From: Sterolibacterium sp.
Lineage (GTDB): Bacteria; Pseudomonadota; Gammaproteobacteria; Burkholderiales; Rhodocyclaceae
Direction of reading: 5' to 3'
Assembly: GCA_028713555.1 (NCBI GenBank)
Contig: JAQTOA010000002.1
Location: 207,482 to 271,481 of the forward strand
Length of the DNA stretch: 64,000 nt
This document shows, piece after piece, positions 32,113 to 47,689 of this stretch. Position numbers and translations under genes: made by a program. Numbering within the stretch: the stretch's first letter is position 1; the number at the start of each line of letters is the position of its first letter. The notes under the pieces are model-generated. The model ran no database searches, had not been told where the DNA came from, and saw only the letters and a program-made list of their open reading frames with translations.

Positions 32113-33516
32113 ATGAGCGAATTTTGGTCTGCCTGTCTGAATCAGTTCGAAAAAGAACTGCCAACGCAGCAATACAACACCTGGATCAAGACCCTGCGTC
32201 TTGAAAGTGACGGGGACTGTCTCGGATCGTCTGGCAGTTTAGCACCGACCAGGCTACGCCTGATTGCCCCCAATCGCTTTGTTCTGCAATGGGTGAGGGA
32301 GCGTTACCTAGAAAAAATCCAGACACTAAGTCAACAGTTTTTTCCCGAACCAGTGTGTATCAGCCTTGCTTTGGGAGAAAATAATCCGCTAGGCAACACC
32401 CCCTCATTGCCAACAAATATTCAACAGACATCTGCCAAAGCAACACCAGCCAGTGCCAATGTTTCAAAATCGCATCCAGATCAGAGTGCTTACGAGAAAA
32501 CCCGGCTTAATTCCTCCTTCTCTTTTGATACCCTGGTCACTGGTCGTGCCAACGATCTAGCCCGCGCCGCAGCTCAACAAGTAGCGCTTAATCCCGGTAC
32601 TTCTTACAATCCATTATTCGTTTATGGTGGCGTTGGATTGGGCAAGACTCATTTAATCCATGCGCTAGGCAATGAAGTTTGGAACCATAATCCAGATATG
32701 GTGATCCGTTATGTTCATGCCGAGGATTATTTTGCCGACGTAGTCCGCGCCTACCAACAAAAGTCTTTCGATGTTTTCAAACGCTATTACCGTTCACTTG
32801 ATCTCTTGCTCATCGATGATATTCAGTTCTTCAATAACAAAAACCGAACCCAAGAAGAATTTTTTTACGCTTTCAATGCGCTGGTCGAAGCCAAGAAACA
32901 GATTGTCATCACTTCCGATACCTACCCAAAGGATGTCACTGGCTTGGAAGAACGCCTAGTTTCGCGTTTTGACTGGGGTCTGACAGTACAGATCGAACCT
33001 CCAGAACCCGAGATGCGCGTAGCCATTCTGAAAAAAAAGGCGGAAACAGCCAAGATTGCGCTTGGTGACGATGTGGCCTTCCTGATTGCAAAAAATCTAC
33101 GCTCCAACGTACGTGAATTGGAAGGGGCGCTCAACAAAGTGCTTGCCTATGCCCGCTTTCATGGCCGCGAAGTCAGCATAGATGTCGCCAAGGAAGCACT
33201 GAAGGATATTTTTGGCGCCACCAACCGGCAACTTACATTGGAATTGATTCAAAAAACCGTCGCTGATTATTACAAACTCAAGGTCTCAGAGATGTATTCA
33301 AAAAAGCGTACGCGCGCCATCGCCCGTCCGCGACAAATTGCCATGTGGCTAGCACGCGACCTGACTCATCACAGTTTGCCAGAGATCGGCGAAGCCTTTG
33401 GCGGACGTGACCATACCACCGTCCTGCACGCCTGCCGTACAGTCACCGATCTACGCGTTAAGGACGCCATCCTTGGCAACGATTTACATGTTTTAATGCA
33501 GACATTAAAAGGCTAA
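32113..33516 (+). CDS. dnaA: Chromosomal replication initiator DnaA
   Basis: A 467-residue AAA+ initiator: domain I (EFWSACLNQFEKELPTQQYN), variable linker (about 85-140), Walker A GGVGLGKTHL, Walker B LLIDDIQFF, and the domain IV signature GRDHTTVLHACR that binds DnaA boxes. Divergent from rpmH, followed by the likely oriC and dnaN. Confidence 0.98.
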   Translation: MSEFWSACLNQFEKELPTQQYNTWIKTLRLESDGDCLGSSGSLAPTRLRLIAPNRFVLQWVRERYLEKIQTLSQQFFPEPVCISLALGENNPLGNTPSLPTNIQQTSAKATPASANVSKSHPDQSAYEKTRLNSSFSFDTLVTGRANDLARAAAQQVALNPGTSYNPLFVYGGVGLGKTHLIHALGNEVWNHNPDMVIRYVHAEDYFADVVRAYQQKSFDVFKRYYRSLDLLLIDDIQFFNNKNRTQEEFFYAFNALVEAKKQIVITSDTYPKDVTGLEERLVSRFDWGLTVQIEPPEPEMRVAILKKKAETAKIALGDDVAFLIAKNLRSNVRELEGALNKVLAYARFHGREVSIDVAKEALKDIFGATNRQLTLELIQKTVADYYKLKVSEMYSKKRTRAIARPRQIAMWLARDLTHHSLPEIGEAFGGRDHTTVLHACRTVTDLRVKDAILGNDLHVLMQTLKG

Positions 33517-33556
33517 TGACATTGCATGACAACTTCTGTAAAAGCTTGGGATAGAT

Positions 33557-33565
33557 TGTGAATAA
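33557..33565 (-). promoter_or_regulatory. DnaA box
   Basis: Minus strand TTATTCACA matches the TTATNCACA consensus exactly. Confidence 0.75.
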
Positions 33566-33680
33566 ATACATCTATTCGATCAACTCAAAAAAATACGCAC
33601 AATTCAACACAAGTAATCAGAAGAGTTTTCCCTAACTTTATACATCTAAAAAGAAGTTGAAAAAAATAAGGTTTATTGGT

Positions 33681-33689
33681 TTATCCACA
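33681..33689 (+). promoter_or_regulatory. DnaA box
   Basis: TTATCCACA, the perfect high-affinity consensus, 39 bases before dnaN. Confidence 0.85.
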
Positions 33690-33727
33690 GTTTCTCTGTC
33701 TATATATTCTTTATTAGGGATTTAAAT

Positions 33728-34831
33728 ATGCTCTTATTCAAAGGCCCTCGTAATCAGATTCTTGAGCCACTGCAATCGGTTTGCGGAATAGTTGAAAAGC
33801 GACACACCCTTCCCATTCTCTCCAATGTCCTGATGGAAAAAGAGGGGGAAAATCTAACATTGCTGGCAACTGACATTGAAATCCAGATAAAAACCAGGGC
33901 CACGACAGTAAGCGGTGAGAAGGTTTCCCTGACCGTCGCTGCACGCAAGCTGCAGGACATTCTGCGAGCACTGCCGGAAGATGCCGAAGTCAACCTGACG
34001 CTCGACGAGAAAAGGTTGCAGATCAAGGCAGGGCGCAGTCGTTTCAACCTGCAAACGCTGCCGGCCGAGGACTTTCCCCGCATGGCCCTCAGCGAAGGAA
34101 ACCAGACGCGCCTGACCTTGACGCAAAAGCAATTTAAGCGCTTGTTGGCGCTGGTGCAGTACGCCATGGCACAGCAAGACATTCGCTACTATCTCAACGG
34201 GTTGTTGCTGGTGGTTAAGGGACATGAAATCTGCGTCGTTGCCACCGATGGTCATCGCCTTGCCTATGCCAGTGAAACCTTGGGCGAACAACTGCCGGCG
34301 ATAGATGTGATATTACCGCGCAAGACGGTGCTCGAACTCTCTCGCCAGCTTTCCGACAATGACGATCCCTTGGAAATTGCACTAACGCCAACCCAGGCAA
34401 TGTTTCGCTTTGGAGCGATAGAATTTGTCTCAAAATTGATTGACGGTAAATTTCCGGATTATGAACGTGTCATTCCAAAGGGGCATGCTGTTCTGGTCAA
34501 GATGTCGCGCCAAGGTTTATTCCAATCGCTGCAACGCGCAAAGATTTTAACCAACGAAAAAACTCCCGGCGTGCGTCTGGTGTTTTCTCCAGGAAGCCTG
34601 AAAATAATTGGCAACAATACCGAACGCGAAGAAGCCCAGGAAGAATTAGAGATAGATTTTTCTGGCGACAGTATCGATATTGGCTTCAATGTGAATTATC
34701 TGCTGGATGTACTCAACAACATCACGAATGAAGAAATAGAATGCCATCTAGGTGATTCCAACAGCAGCGCACTTTTTCAACTGGCGGACAATCAGAGTTT
34801 CAAGTACGTTGTGATGCCAATGCGTATTTGA
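33728..34831 (+). CDS. dnaN: DNA polymerase III sliding clamp (beta subunit)
   Basis: A 367-residue three-domain clamp; KRHTLPILSNVL near the start, VATDGHRLAYAS, and the C-terminal YVVMPMRI are canonical. Forms the ring dimer that tethers Pol III. Confidence 0.97.
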   Translation: MLLFKGPRNQILEPLQSVCGIVEKRHTLPILSNVLMEKEGENLTLLATDIEIQIKTRATTVSGEKVSLTVAARKLQDILRALPEDAEVNLTLDEKRLQIKAGRSRFNLQTLPAEDFPRMALSEGNQTRLTLTQKQFKRLLALVQYAMAQQDIRYYLNGLLLVVKGHEICVVATDGHRLAYASETLGEQLPAIDVILPRKTVLELSRQLSDNDDPLEIALTPTQAMFRFGAIEFVSKLIDGKFPDYERVIPKGHAVLVKMSRQGLFQSLQRAKILTNEKTPGVRLVFSPGSLKIIGNNTEREEAQEELEIDFSGDSIDIGFNVNYLLDVLNNITNEEIECHLGDSNSSALFQLADNQSFKYVVMPMRI

Positions 34832-34873
34832 CAGCCACAGCAAGCAAGTTAAACACAATACAGATGGTAATGA

Positions 34874-41325
<6,452 letters not shown>

Positions 41326-41410
41326 GGGCAATGGCTCTAAGCTTGAATGTGAGCTATTTTAGGTGATCGCCGCAACACGTGCTGGAAGGAAGGCATTAAA
41401 CTCCGTCGTC

Positions 41411-44400
41411 ATGTCCGTTCCCTCCGCTGACGCGGCCACAGAAACCTTCATCGCCCGCTGGCAGCATGCCGACGGCAGCGAGCTCGCCAACGCGCAGACC
41501 TTCGTGCGCGAACTGTGCGAGTTGCTCGGCGTGCCGGTGCCCGATCCGGCGCGCGCCGACACCGCCGACAACGCCTATGTCTTCGAGCGCCGCATCGTTT
41601 TCCGTCACGGCGACGGCGGCAGTTCGGAAGGCCGCATTGACTGCTACCGGCGCCGCGCTTTCGTGCTGGAGGCGAAGAAGCTCAGGAGCGGCGGCGCGCG
41701 CAGCTTCGACGACGCCCTGATGCGCGCCCGCGCCCAGGCCGAGGGCTATGCCCGCGCCCTTCCCGCCGACGAGGGCCGGCCGCCTTTCCTGGTGGTCGTC
41801 GATGTCGGCAACGTCATCGAGTTGTACGCCGAGTTCACGCGCAGCGGCGCCACTTACACGCCCTACCCCGATCCGCGCAGCCACCGCATCGCCTTGGCCG
41901 ACCTGGCCCGCCAGGAGATCCGCGAACGCCTGCGCCTGCTCTGGCTGGAGCCCTTGGCGCTCGACCCGGCCAGAAAAACCGCACGCGTCACCCGCGAGAT
42001 CGCCGCCCATCTGGCCGAGGTGGCGAAGTCGCTGGAAGTTGCCGGCCACGCGCCTGAAGCCGTCGCCGGTTTCCTCACGCGCTGTTTGTTCTCGATGTTC
42101 GCCGAGGACGTGGCGCTGATTCCCAAGGGCTCGTTCACCGAGTTGCTGCTGAGCCTCAAGGACGACCCCGGCCAGTTCGTGCCCCTGATCGGAGCGCTGT
42201 GGCAGGAGATGGATCGCGGCGGTTTCTCGGTGGTGCTGCGTCGCGTGTTGCCGCGGTTCAACGGCAAGCTGTTCAAGAATCCCGCTGTCATTCCTTTGAC
42301 GCGCGAGCAGATCGCCCTGCTGATCGAAGCCGCCAAGGCCGACTGGACCCTGGTCGAGCCGGCCATCTTCGGCACCCTGCTGGAGCGCGCCCTCGACCCT
42401 GCCGAGCGTCATGCGCTGGGCGCCCACTACACGCCGCGCGCCTATGTCGAGCGTCTGGTCCTGCCGACCGTCATGGAGCCGCTGCGCCAGAGCTGGGAGT
42501 TCGTCCAGGCCGCCGCCCTGCTGCTGGTCAATGAAGGCAAGCACAAGGAGGCCATCGCCGAAATCCGCGCCTTCCACCGCCGTCTGTGCGAGCTGCGCGT
42601 GCTCGACCCGGCCTGCGGCAGCGGCAACTTCTTGTATGTCACGCTGGAACACATGAAGCGCCTCGAAGGCGAAGTGCTGAACCAGCTCCACGAATTCGGC
42701 CATGGCCAGGCGCAACTGGAAACCGAGGGCTTCGCCGTCGACCCGCACCAGTTCCTCGGCCTGGAGATCAACCCGCGCGCCGCCGCGATTGCCGAACTGG
42801 TGTTGTGGATCGGCTACCTGCAATGGCACTTTCGCACGCGCGGCGCCGGCCTGCCGCCGCAGCCGGTGCTGCGCGACTTCAGGAACATCGAATGCCGCGA
42901 CGCGGTGCTGGCCTACGACAAGGTGGAGTTCGTCACCGACGCCAAAGGCATCCCGGTCTCGCGCTGGAACGGCAAGACCATGAAAGTGCATCCCGTCACC
43001 GGCGAACAGGTGCCCGACGAAACGGCGCAAGTGCCGTTGGAACGCTACGTCAATCCGCGCTGCGCCGAATGGCCGGCGGCGGATGTGGTGGTGGGGAATC
43101 CGCCTTTCATCGGCGCTTCCACCATGCGTGCGGCTTTGGGCGACGGCTATGTCGATGCGCTGCGCGGCGTTTGGCGGGAGGTGCCTGATTCGGTGGATTT
43201 CGTCATGTTCTGGTGGCATCATGCCGCGCAACTTGTTGCTACGGGTCGGTTGTCGCGCTTTGGCTTCATCACAACGAATTCGCTACGGCAGACTTTCAAC
43301 CGGAGGGTGCTGACCGCTGCTCTGGAGCGCGGGGCGGCGGGGGACTCGCTGCTCCCTTCACGCGCGTCCGCTAAGGCGGTCGCATCGACTCCCCCGCCGC
43401 CCCGTTTGCATTTGGCATTTGCGATTGCCGATCACCCCTGGGTCGATAGCGCGGATGGGGCGGCGGTTCGGATTGCGATGACCGTTGCTACGCTGGGTGT
43501 GGGTGAGGGCCGGTCGCTGACGGTGACGGCGGAGCGCGAGGGCAAGGGCGAAGGGCTGGATGTGGAACTGACCGAGCGCACTGGAACGATACACGCTGAT
43601 CTGACTATCGGCGCCAATGTCGCAGCAGTGTTGCCGTTGCGGGCGAACGGCGAACTTACGTCTCGTGGACTCATGTTGTTCGGCGCTGGCTTTATCGTAA
43701 CGCCAGAAGAAGCGGCACGCCTAGACGCAGATGCACCGATCAGACCCTACCGCAACGGTCGTGACCTTACCGACCGACCACGCGGTGTCAAACTGATCGA
43801 TCTATTCGGTCTCAGCGCAGAGGAACTACGCGCTCGTTATCCGGCCACTTTCCAATGGGTACTGGAGCGCGTGAAGCCGGAACGTGACCACAATCGCGAC
43901 AAATCAATCAGCGAGAACTGGTGGCTTCACGGCCGCCCGCGCCCTGAGCTGCGCAAGTATCTCGCCGGCCTGCCGCGCTACATCGCCACCGTGGAAACCG
44001 CCAAGCACCGCGTCTTCCAGTTCCTCGACGCCAGCATCGCGCCGGACAACATGTTGATTGCCATCGCCCTGCATGACGGCTACACATTGGGCGTTCTCTC
44101 CAGCCGCGTGCATGTGACTTGGGCGCTGGCAACCGGCGGTCGTCTTGGTGTGGGCAACGATCCGCGCTACAACAAGTCGCGCTGCTTCGAAACCTTCCCC
44201 TTCCCAGTTGCCACGCCTGCGCAACAAACCCGTATCGGCGACCTCGCCGAACAGCTCGATGCCCACCGCAAGCGCGTGCTGGCGGAATATGCCGAACTCA
44301 CGCTGACCGGCCTCTACAACGTGCTGGAGAAGCTGCGTCACGGTGAATCGCTGATGGCCAAGGACAAGCTCATCCACGAGCACGGCCTGGTGGCGGTGAT

Positions 44401-44896
44401 GCACTCGCTGCACGACGAACTCGATGCCGCCGTACTCGACGCCTACGGCTGGAACGACCTCATTGGCCACCGCGCCGACGACGCGACCCTCCTCGAACGC
44501 CTCGTCGCCCTCAACGCCGAACGCGCCGCCGAGGAAGCGCAAGGCACGATCCGTTGGCTGCGCCCCGAATTCCAGAATCCCCAGCCGGCACAGCAGATCA
44601 TGGCGGGGATGGAGGTTTCCCGGCCGACGATTTGTGATAGCCATGAGGAGGCCGGGAAACCTCCATCCCCGCCCGCTCCGTCTCCACAGTCACAGCAATG
44701 GCCGCAAACCTTGCCAGAACAAGTCGCCGCCGTCGCCCGCATGCTATCCATCGCAGCAACGCCGCAAACGCTCGAAGACTTAGCCGCCAACTTCAAGGGC
44801 AAAGGCCCATGGAAGAAACGCCTGCCGCAACTCCTCGACACGCTGGTCGTCCTCGGCAAGGCCAGAGTGCTGGAAGACGGCCGCTGGATGGGGTAA
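41411..44896 (+). CDS. MmeI-like (type IIL/IIG) single-chain restriction-modification enzyme
   Basis: An 1161-residue protein. The N-terminus has a PD-(D/E)XK nuclease pattern: D77 in RIDCYRRR, then E87-A-K89 in VLEAKK. A helical linker leads to an adenine-N6 methyltransferase: motif [10 protein letters not shown] (D399) and motif IV NPPF (N563). The C-terminal part (about 760-1060) should be the target-recognition domain ([46 protein letters not shown]). One polypeptide would therefore cut and methylate. ATG 41411 is preferred to GTG 41363. Two palindromic inserts lie in frame near residues 641-665 and 1064-1088. A toxin-antitoxin pair follows after 29 bases. Confidence 0.88.
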   Translation: MSVPSADAATETFIARWQHADGSELANAQTFVRELCELLGVPVPDPARADTADNAYVFERRIVFRHGDGGSSEGRIDCYRRRAFVLEAKKLRSGGARSFDDALMRARAQAEGYARALPADEGRPPFLVVVDVGNVIELYAEFTRSGATYTPYPDPRSHRIALADLARQEIRERLRLLWLEPLALDPARKTARVTREIAAHLAEVAKSLEVAGHAPEAVAGFLTRCLFSMFAEDVALIPKGSFTELLLSLKDDPGQFVPLIGALWQEMDRGGFSVVLRRVLPRFNGKLFKNPAVIPLTREQIALLIEAAKADWTLVEPAIFGTLLERALDPAERHALGAHYTPRAYVERLVLPTVMEPLRQSWEFVQAAALLLVNEGKHKEAIAEIRAFHRRLCELRVLDPACGSGNFLYVTLEHMKRLEGEVLNQLHEFGHGQAQLETEGFAVDPHQFLGLEINPRAAAIAELVLWIGYLQWHFRTRGAGLPPQPVLRDFRNIECRDAVLAYDKVEFVTDAKGIPVSRWNGKTMKVHPVTGEQVPDETAQVPLERYVNPRCAEWPAADVVVGNPPFIGASTMRAALGDGYVDALRGVWREVPDSVDFVMFWWHHAAQLVATGRLSRFGFITTNSLRQTFNRRVLTAALERGAAGDSLLPSRASAKAVASTPPPPRLHLAFAIADHPWVDSADGAAVRIAMTVATLGVGEGRSLTVTAEREGKGEGLDVELTERTGTIHADLTIGANVAAVLPLRANGELTSRGLMLFGAGFIVTPEEAARLDADAPIRPYRNGRDLTDRPRGVKLIDLFGLSAEELRARYPATFQWVLERVKPERDHNRDKSISENWWLHGRPRPELRKYLAGLPRYIATVETAKHRVFQFLDASIAPDNMLIAIALHDGYTLGVLSSRVHVTWALATGGRLGVGNDPRYNKSRCFETFPFPVATPAQQTRIGDLAEQLDAHRKRVLAEYAELTLTGLYNVLEKLRHGESLMAKDKLIHEHGLVAVMHSLHDELDAAVLDAYGWNDLIGHRADDATLLERLVALNAERAAEEAQGTIRWLRPEFQNPQPAQQIMAGMEVSRPTICDSHEEAGKPPSPPAPSPQSQQWPQTLPEQVAAVARMLSIAATPQTLEDLAANFKGKGPWKKRLPQLLDTLVVLGKARVLEDGRWMG
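43331..43403. repeat. Palindromic insert A within the restriction-modification gene
   Basis: Left arm GGGGCGGCGGGGGA (43331-43344), right arm TCCCCCGCCGCCCC (43390-43403): 14 perfect pairs, then one mismatch and three more pairs. The 45-base centre contains a smaller CCGC/GCGG hairpin. The encoded stretch is Ala/Ser/Pro-rich and sits between conserved methyltransferase segments. Confidence 0.75.
44602..44673. repeat. Palindromic insert B within the restriction-modification gene
   Basis: Perfect 24-bp arms 44602-44625 and 44650-44673 flank a 24-base centre, 72 bases in all, exactly 24 codons. The frame stays open through the element, coding for a short Ser/Pro/Glu-rich linker near the C-terminus. 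Confidence 0.88.
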
Positions 44897-44925
44897 TGTA
44901 TCGAACTGATTCAGGAGGTAGCGTC

Positions 44926-45150
44926 ATGAAGACCAACGAACTGATCGATGAGGCCGCCTCGCTGCCGCTGGAAGAGCGGGCGAAGGTGGTCGATTCGCTG
45001 TTGCAGACATTCAATCGCCCCGACGAAACCCAAGCTGCGGCATGGCTTGACCTTGCGCAGCGGCGGCTTGCAGAGTTGCGCTCGGGCCAGGTCAAGGCTG
45101 TTCCCGGCGAGGAAGTGTTCGCGCGCATTCGCCATCGTTACGGCGCATGA
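44926..45150 (+). CDS. Addiction-module antitoxin (PF09720/TIGR02574-like)
   Basis: A 74-residue acidic protein opening MKTNELIDEAASLPLEERAK with the typical VDSLLQTF segment, characteristic of the small antitoxins paired with ParE/RelE-type toxins. CAGGAGGT lies 6-7 bases before ATG. It overlaps the toxin start (ATGA). Confidence 0.88.
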   Translation: MKTNELIDEAASLPLEERAKVVDSLLQTFNRPDETQAAAWLDLAQRRLAELRSGQVKAVPGEEVFARIRHRYGA

Positions 45151-45438
45151 GTTTTTCGTTCCACCCCGAGGCGGCAGAGGAGTTCGATGCCGCCGTCGAC
45201 TGGTACGAGGAACGCAGTGCTGGTTTGGGTTTGGACTTTGCGGCCGAAATTCGCCAAGCCATTTTGCGCGCGGAATCGCTGCCTCTCGCCTGGACCCGAC
45301 TTGAGGGCGATATCCGTCGCGTTCTGGTCCACCGTTTCCCCTACGGCATCCTTTACGCTCGCCGACGGCGATCATCTGTATATCGTTGCCGTCATGCACC
45401 TGAGTCGGGAGCCGGGTTACTGGTGGCACCGGGCGTAG
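45147..45438 (+). pseudogene. ParE/RelE-family toxin, frameshifted
   Basis: The first about 70 residues (FHPEAAEEFDAAVDWYEE, HRFPYGILYA) are a typical ParE-like toxin. After ILYA the frame reads RRRRSSVYRCR, unlike any family member, while the +1 frame from about 45355 gives the expected ADGDHLYIVAVMHLSREPG and ends at TAG 45438. A one-base insertion (or two-base deletion) near 45350-45358 has therefore separated the conserved C-terminus. The unshifted frame runs to 45443 and would give an altered tail; toxicity is probably lost. A sequencing error is the main alternative. Confidence 0.8.
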
Positions 45439-45501
45439 TTTAAGTAGAGATGGGCCAGGCACAGCTTACGCTCAAGCTCTGTCACTACCGCTTCTTGTAA
45501 T

Positions 45502-46848
45502 ATGTCGAATCGACGTTCCCTGCTTCGCAATCTTTTCCATCTCGCCTGGCCGGTGCTGATCGCCCAGTTGGCGGTGACGGCCAACGGTGTCATCGACACC
45601 GTCATGGCCGGGCGGCTTTCGCCGGTCGACCTGGCTGCCGTCGGCATCGGCGCTTCGATCTATGTGACGGTCTTCATCACCGCCATGGGCGTGTTGCTGG
45701 CGCTCACGCCTTGTGTCGCCCACCTTTATGGCGGTCGCCAGTATGCCGACATTGGCGAAGAGGTGCGCCAGTCGGTGTGGCTGTCGCTGCTGCTGAGCGT
45801 TTTCGTGATCGTCCTGTTGCGCAATCCCGATCCTTTCCTGGCGCTGTCGCGCCTGACGCCGGAGGTGGAACTCAAGGTGCGCGCCTATCTCGACGCCATT
45901 TCGTGGAGCGCCGTGCCATCCCAGTTGTTCCGCGTTTTCTACGGGTTTTCCAACGGCATCAGCAAGCCGCGCCCGATCATGATCTTCAACCTGATCGGCG
46001 TTACGCTCAAGGTGCCTTTGAATCTGCTGTTCATCTACGGATACTTTGGCGTGCCGGCGCTGGGCGGGCCGGGCTGCGCGGTGTCCACCGCCATCATCGG
46101 CTGGCTGACCTGCCTGATGGCCTGGGTCTGGTGCGCACGTGCCGAGGAGTACCGGCCGTACCGCATCTTCGCCGATTTCAGCGGTCCGAAGTGGGCAAAA
46201 CTGGTGGAGTTGCTTAAACTCGGCCTGCCGATCGGCGCCACCTTCCTCGTCGATGTCACCGGCTTTACCTTCATGGCCTTGTTCATCGCCCGACTTGGTC
46301 CGGCTACCTCGGGCGCCCACCAGGTCGCTTCCAATCTGGCGGCGCTGGCTTTCATGCTGCCGGTATCGCTGGGCAATGCCGCCAGCGTCCTGGTCGGTCA
46401 GGCGTTGGGCGCCGGCGATGGGCGGGGTGCGCGGCGTGCCGGCCTGGCGGGCATTGGTATCGGTCTGGGGTCCGGTGCTCTGGTCAGTCTTTCCTTATGG
46501 TTCGGTGCCGCCGCCATCGCCGGCTTCTACACCAACCATGCCGAGGTGCGGGAGGCGGCAACGCTGTTGATCGGCTATGTCGCCGTGTATCACCTGTTCG
46601 ATTCCTTGCAGGGCGTGGGGTTGAGCATCTTGCGCGGCTACAAGAAAACCACCGTGCCGATGGCGATATATGCTGTGGCGCTATGGGGCGTCGGCCTCGG
46701 CGGCGGTTATCTGCTCGGCCTGACCGACACCTTCGGCCCGCCCCGCGGCGCGGCGGGCTTCTGGTTTGCCGCGATCCTCAGCCTGGCGCTGGCGGGCGGG
46801 CTGGTGACGGCGTATTTCCTCAAAGTGTCGTGGGTGCGCACGCGATGA
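45502..46848 (+). CDS. MATE family multidrug/Na+ efflux transporter
   Basis: A 448-residue inner-membrane antiporter with about 12 hydrophobic segments in two repeats. FHLAWPVLIAQLAVTANGVIDTVMAGRLSP at the start is the MATE opening; GLPIGATFLVDVTGFTFMALFIARLG marks the second half. NorM-like. Drug and coupling ion cannot be told from sequence. The next 182 bases (46849-47030) hold no gene. Confidence 0.92.
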   Translation: MSNRRSLLRNLFHLAWPVLIAQLAVTANGVIDTVMAGRLSPVDLAAVGIGASIYVTVFITAMGVLLALTPCVAHLYGGRQYADIGEEVRQSVWLSLLLSVFVIVLLRNPDPFLALSRLTPEVELKVRAYLDAISWSAVPSQLFRVFYGFSNGISKPRPIMIFNLIGVTLKVPLNLLFIYGYFGVPALGGPGCAVSTAIIGWLTCLMAWVWCARAEEYRPYRIFADFSGPKWAKLVELLKLGLPIGATFLVDVTGFTFMALFIARLGPATSGAHQVASNLAALAFMLPVSLGNAASVLVGQALGAGDGRGARRAGLAGIGIGLGSGALVSLSLWFGAAAIAGFYTNHAEVREAATLLIGYVAVYHLFDSLQGVGLSILRGYKKTTVPMAIYAVALWGVGLGGGYLLGLTDTFGPPRGAAGFWFAAILSLALAGGLVTAYFLKVSWVRTR

Positions 46849-47030
46849 CGACCCCAAACTCGCCTGTCCGTACTATGATTAAGCCAATTGAAGGACAGCC
46901 ATGCAGGATGCTGCGGCTATCGATTGCGCAGCTCTCGTGAAGTGCAACGCCTTGCTTCTGGTGCCCGCAGTTGTTTCTGGGGTACCTGCCTTGGCGGGAT
47001 TCGGTGTAGTGGTGACCAAAAGGTTCTGAA

Positions 47031-47627
47031 ATGATTGCGCTAGACTCACAGTTGCATTTGCCACGGTGCCCGCATTGCAACGACGAGCCCCCAAACCTGA
47101 CCGAAGTGGCGCGCCTGGAGACCAAGGATCACTCCGGCCAGATTCATCGCAAGTGGAAAATCTACAAATGCGCAAACTGCGGGGGTCTGGTCACTGCCTG
47201 GGCGCCGGACTGGGATCAGCAAGCGGTTCAGATATTTCCTGACGCAGAATCCCCGGATGATTCGATTCCCGCGCGTCCTCGCGCCTATCTGTTTCAAGCC
47301 GCCGAATCTCTGCATTCGCCGGCCGGTTCGGTGATGCTGGCGGCAAGCGCCGTCGACGCCATGCTGCGACTCAAGGGGTACAAGGAGGGCAGCCTGTACA
47401 GCCGCATCGAGCAAGCCAAGAAGGACCATTTGATTACCGCGGAAATGGAGCAGTGGGCGCACGAGGTCAGGCTGGATGTCAATGATCAACGCCATGCCGA
47501 TGGCAATTTTCCATTGCCCAGCGTCGAGGATGCGAAGCGCTGCATCAACCTCGCGGAGGTCTATGCGAAAATCATGTTTTGTCTGCCGGCAAAAGTCCAG
47601 AGCGGCATCAAGGAGGCGGGTGGCTGA
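47031..47627 (+). CDS. DUF4145-like protein with zinc ribbon
   Basis: A 198-residue soluble protein. The N-terminus has CPHC and CANCGG, a four-Cys zinc ribbon; the C-terminal half (about 88-185) is a helical region (AAESLHSPAGSVMLAASAVDAML; VRLDVNDQRHADG) matching DUF4145. DUF4145 domains often occur in or near restriction and defence genes; the function is unknown. Confidence 0.75.
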   Translation: MIALDSQLHLPRCPHCNDEPPNLTEVARLETKDHSGQIHRKWKIYKCANCGGLVTAWAPDWDQQAVQIFPDAESPDDSIPARPRAYLFQAAESLHSPAGSVMLAASAVDAMLRLKGYKEGSLYSRIEQAKKDHLITAEMEQWAHEVRLDVNDQRHADGNFPLPSVEDAKRCINLAEVYAKIMFCLPAKVQSGIKEAGG

Positions 47628-47689
47628 TCCCCATGCTGGATTTTGTGCCCAGCGAATGATGCGGGCGATTTGGTCTGAATGGCTTGTTC

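Larger units (their letters stand above)
33517..33727. other. oriC: Probable origin of replication oriC
   Basis: A 211-bp AT-rich gap between dnaA and dnaN with at least two consensus DnaA boxes (33557-33565 minus, 33681-33689 plus), and A/T runs (AAAAAAATACG, GAAAAAAATAAG) that could be unwinding DNA. Gene orientation switches around it. Cumulative GC skew would confirm it. Confidence 0.7.

Noticed and set aside
41396-43231. 611-codon open frame opposite the restriction-modification gene
   Set aside because: The forward frame carries nuclease and methyltransferase motifs; the reverse frame shows no family motif and is a codon-bias shadow.
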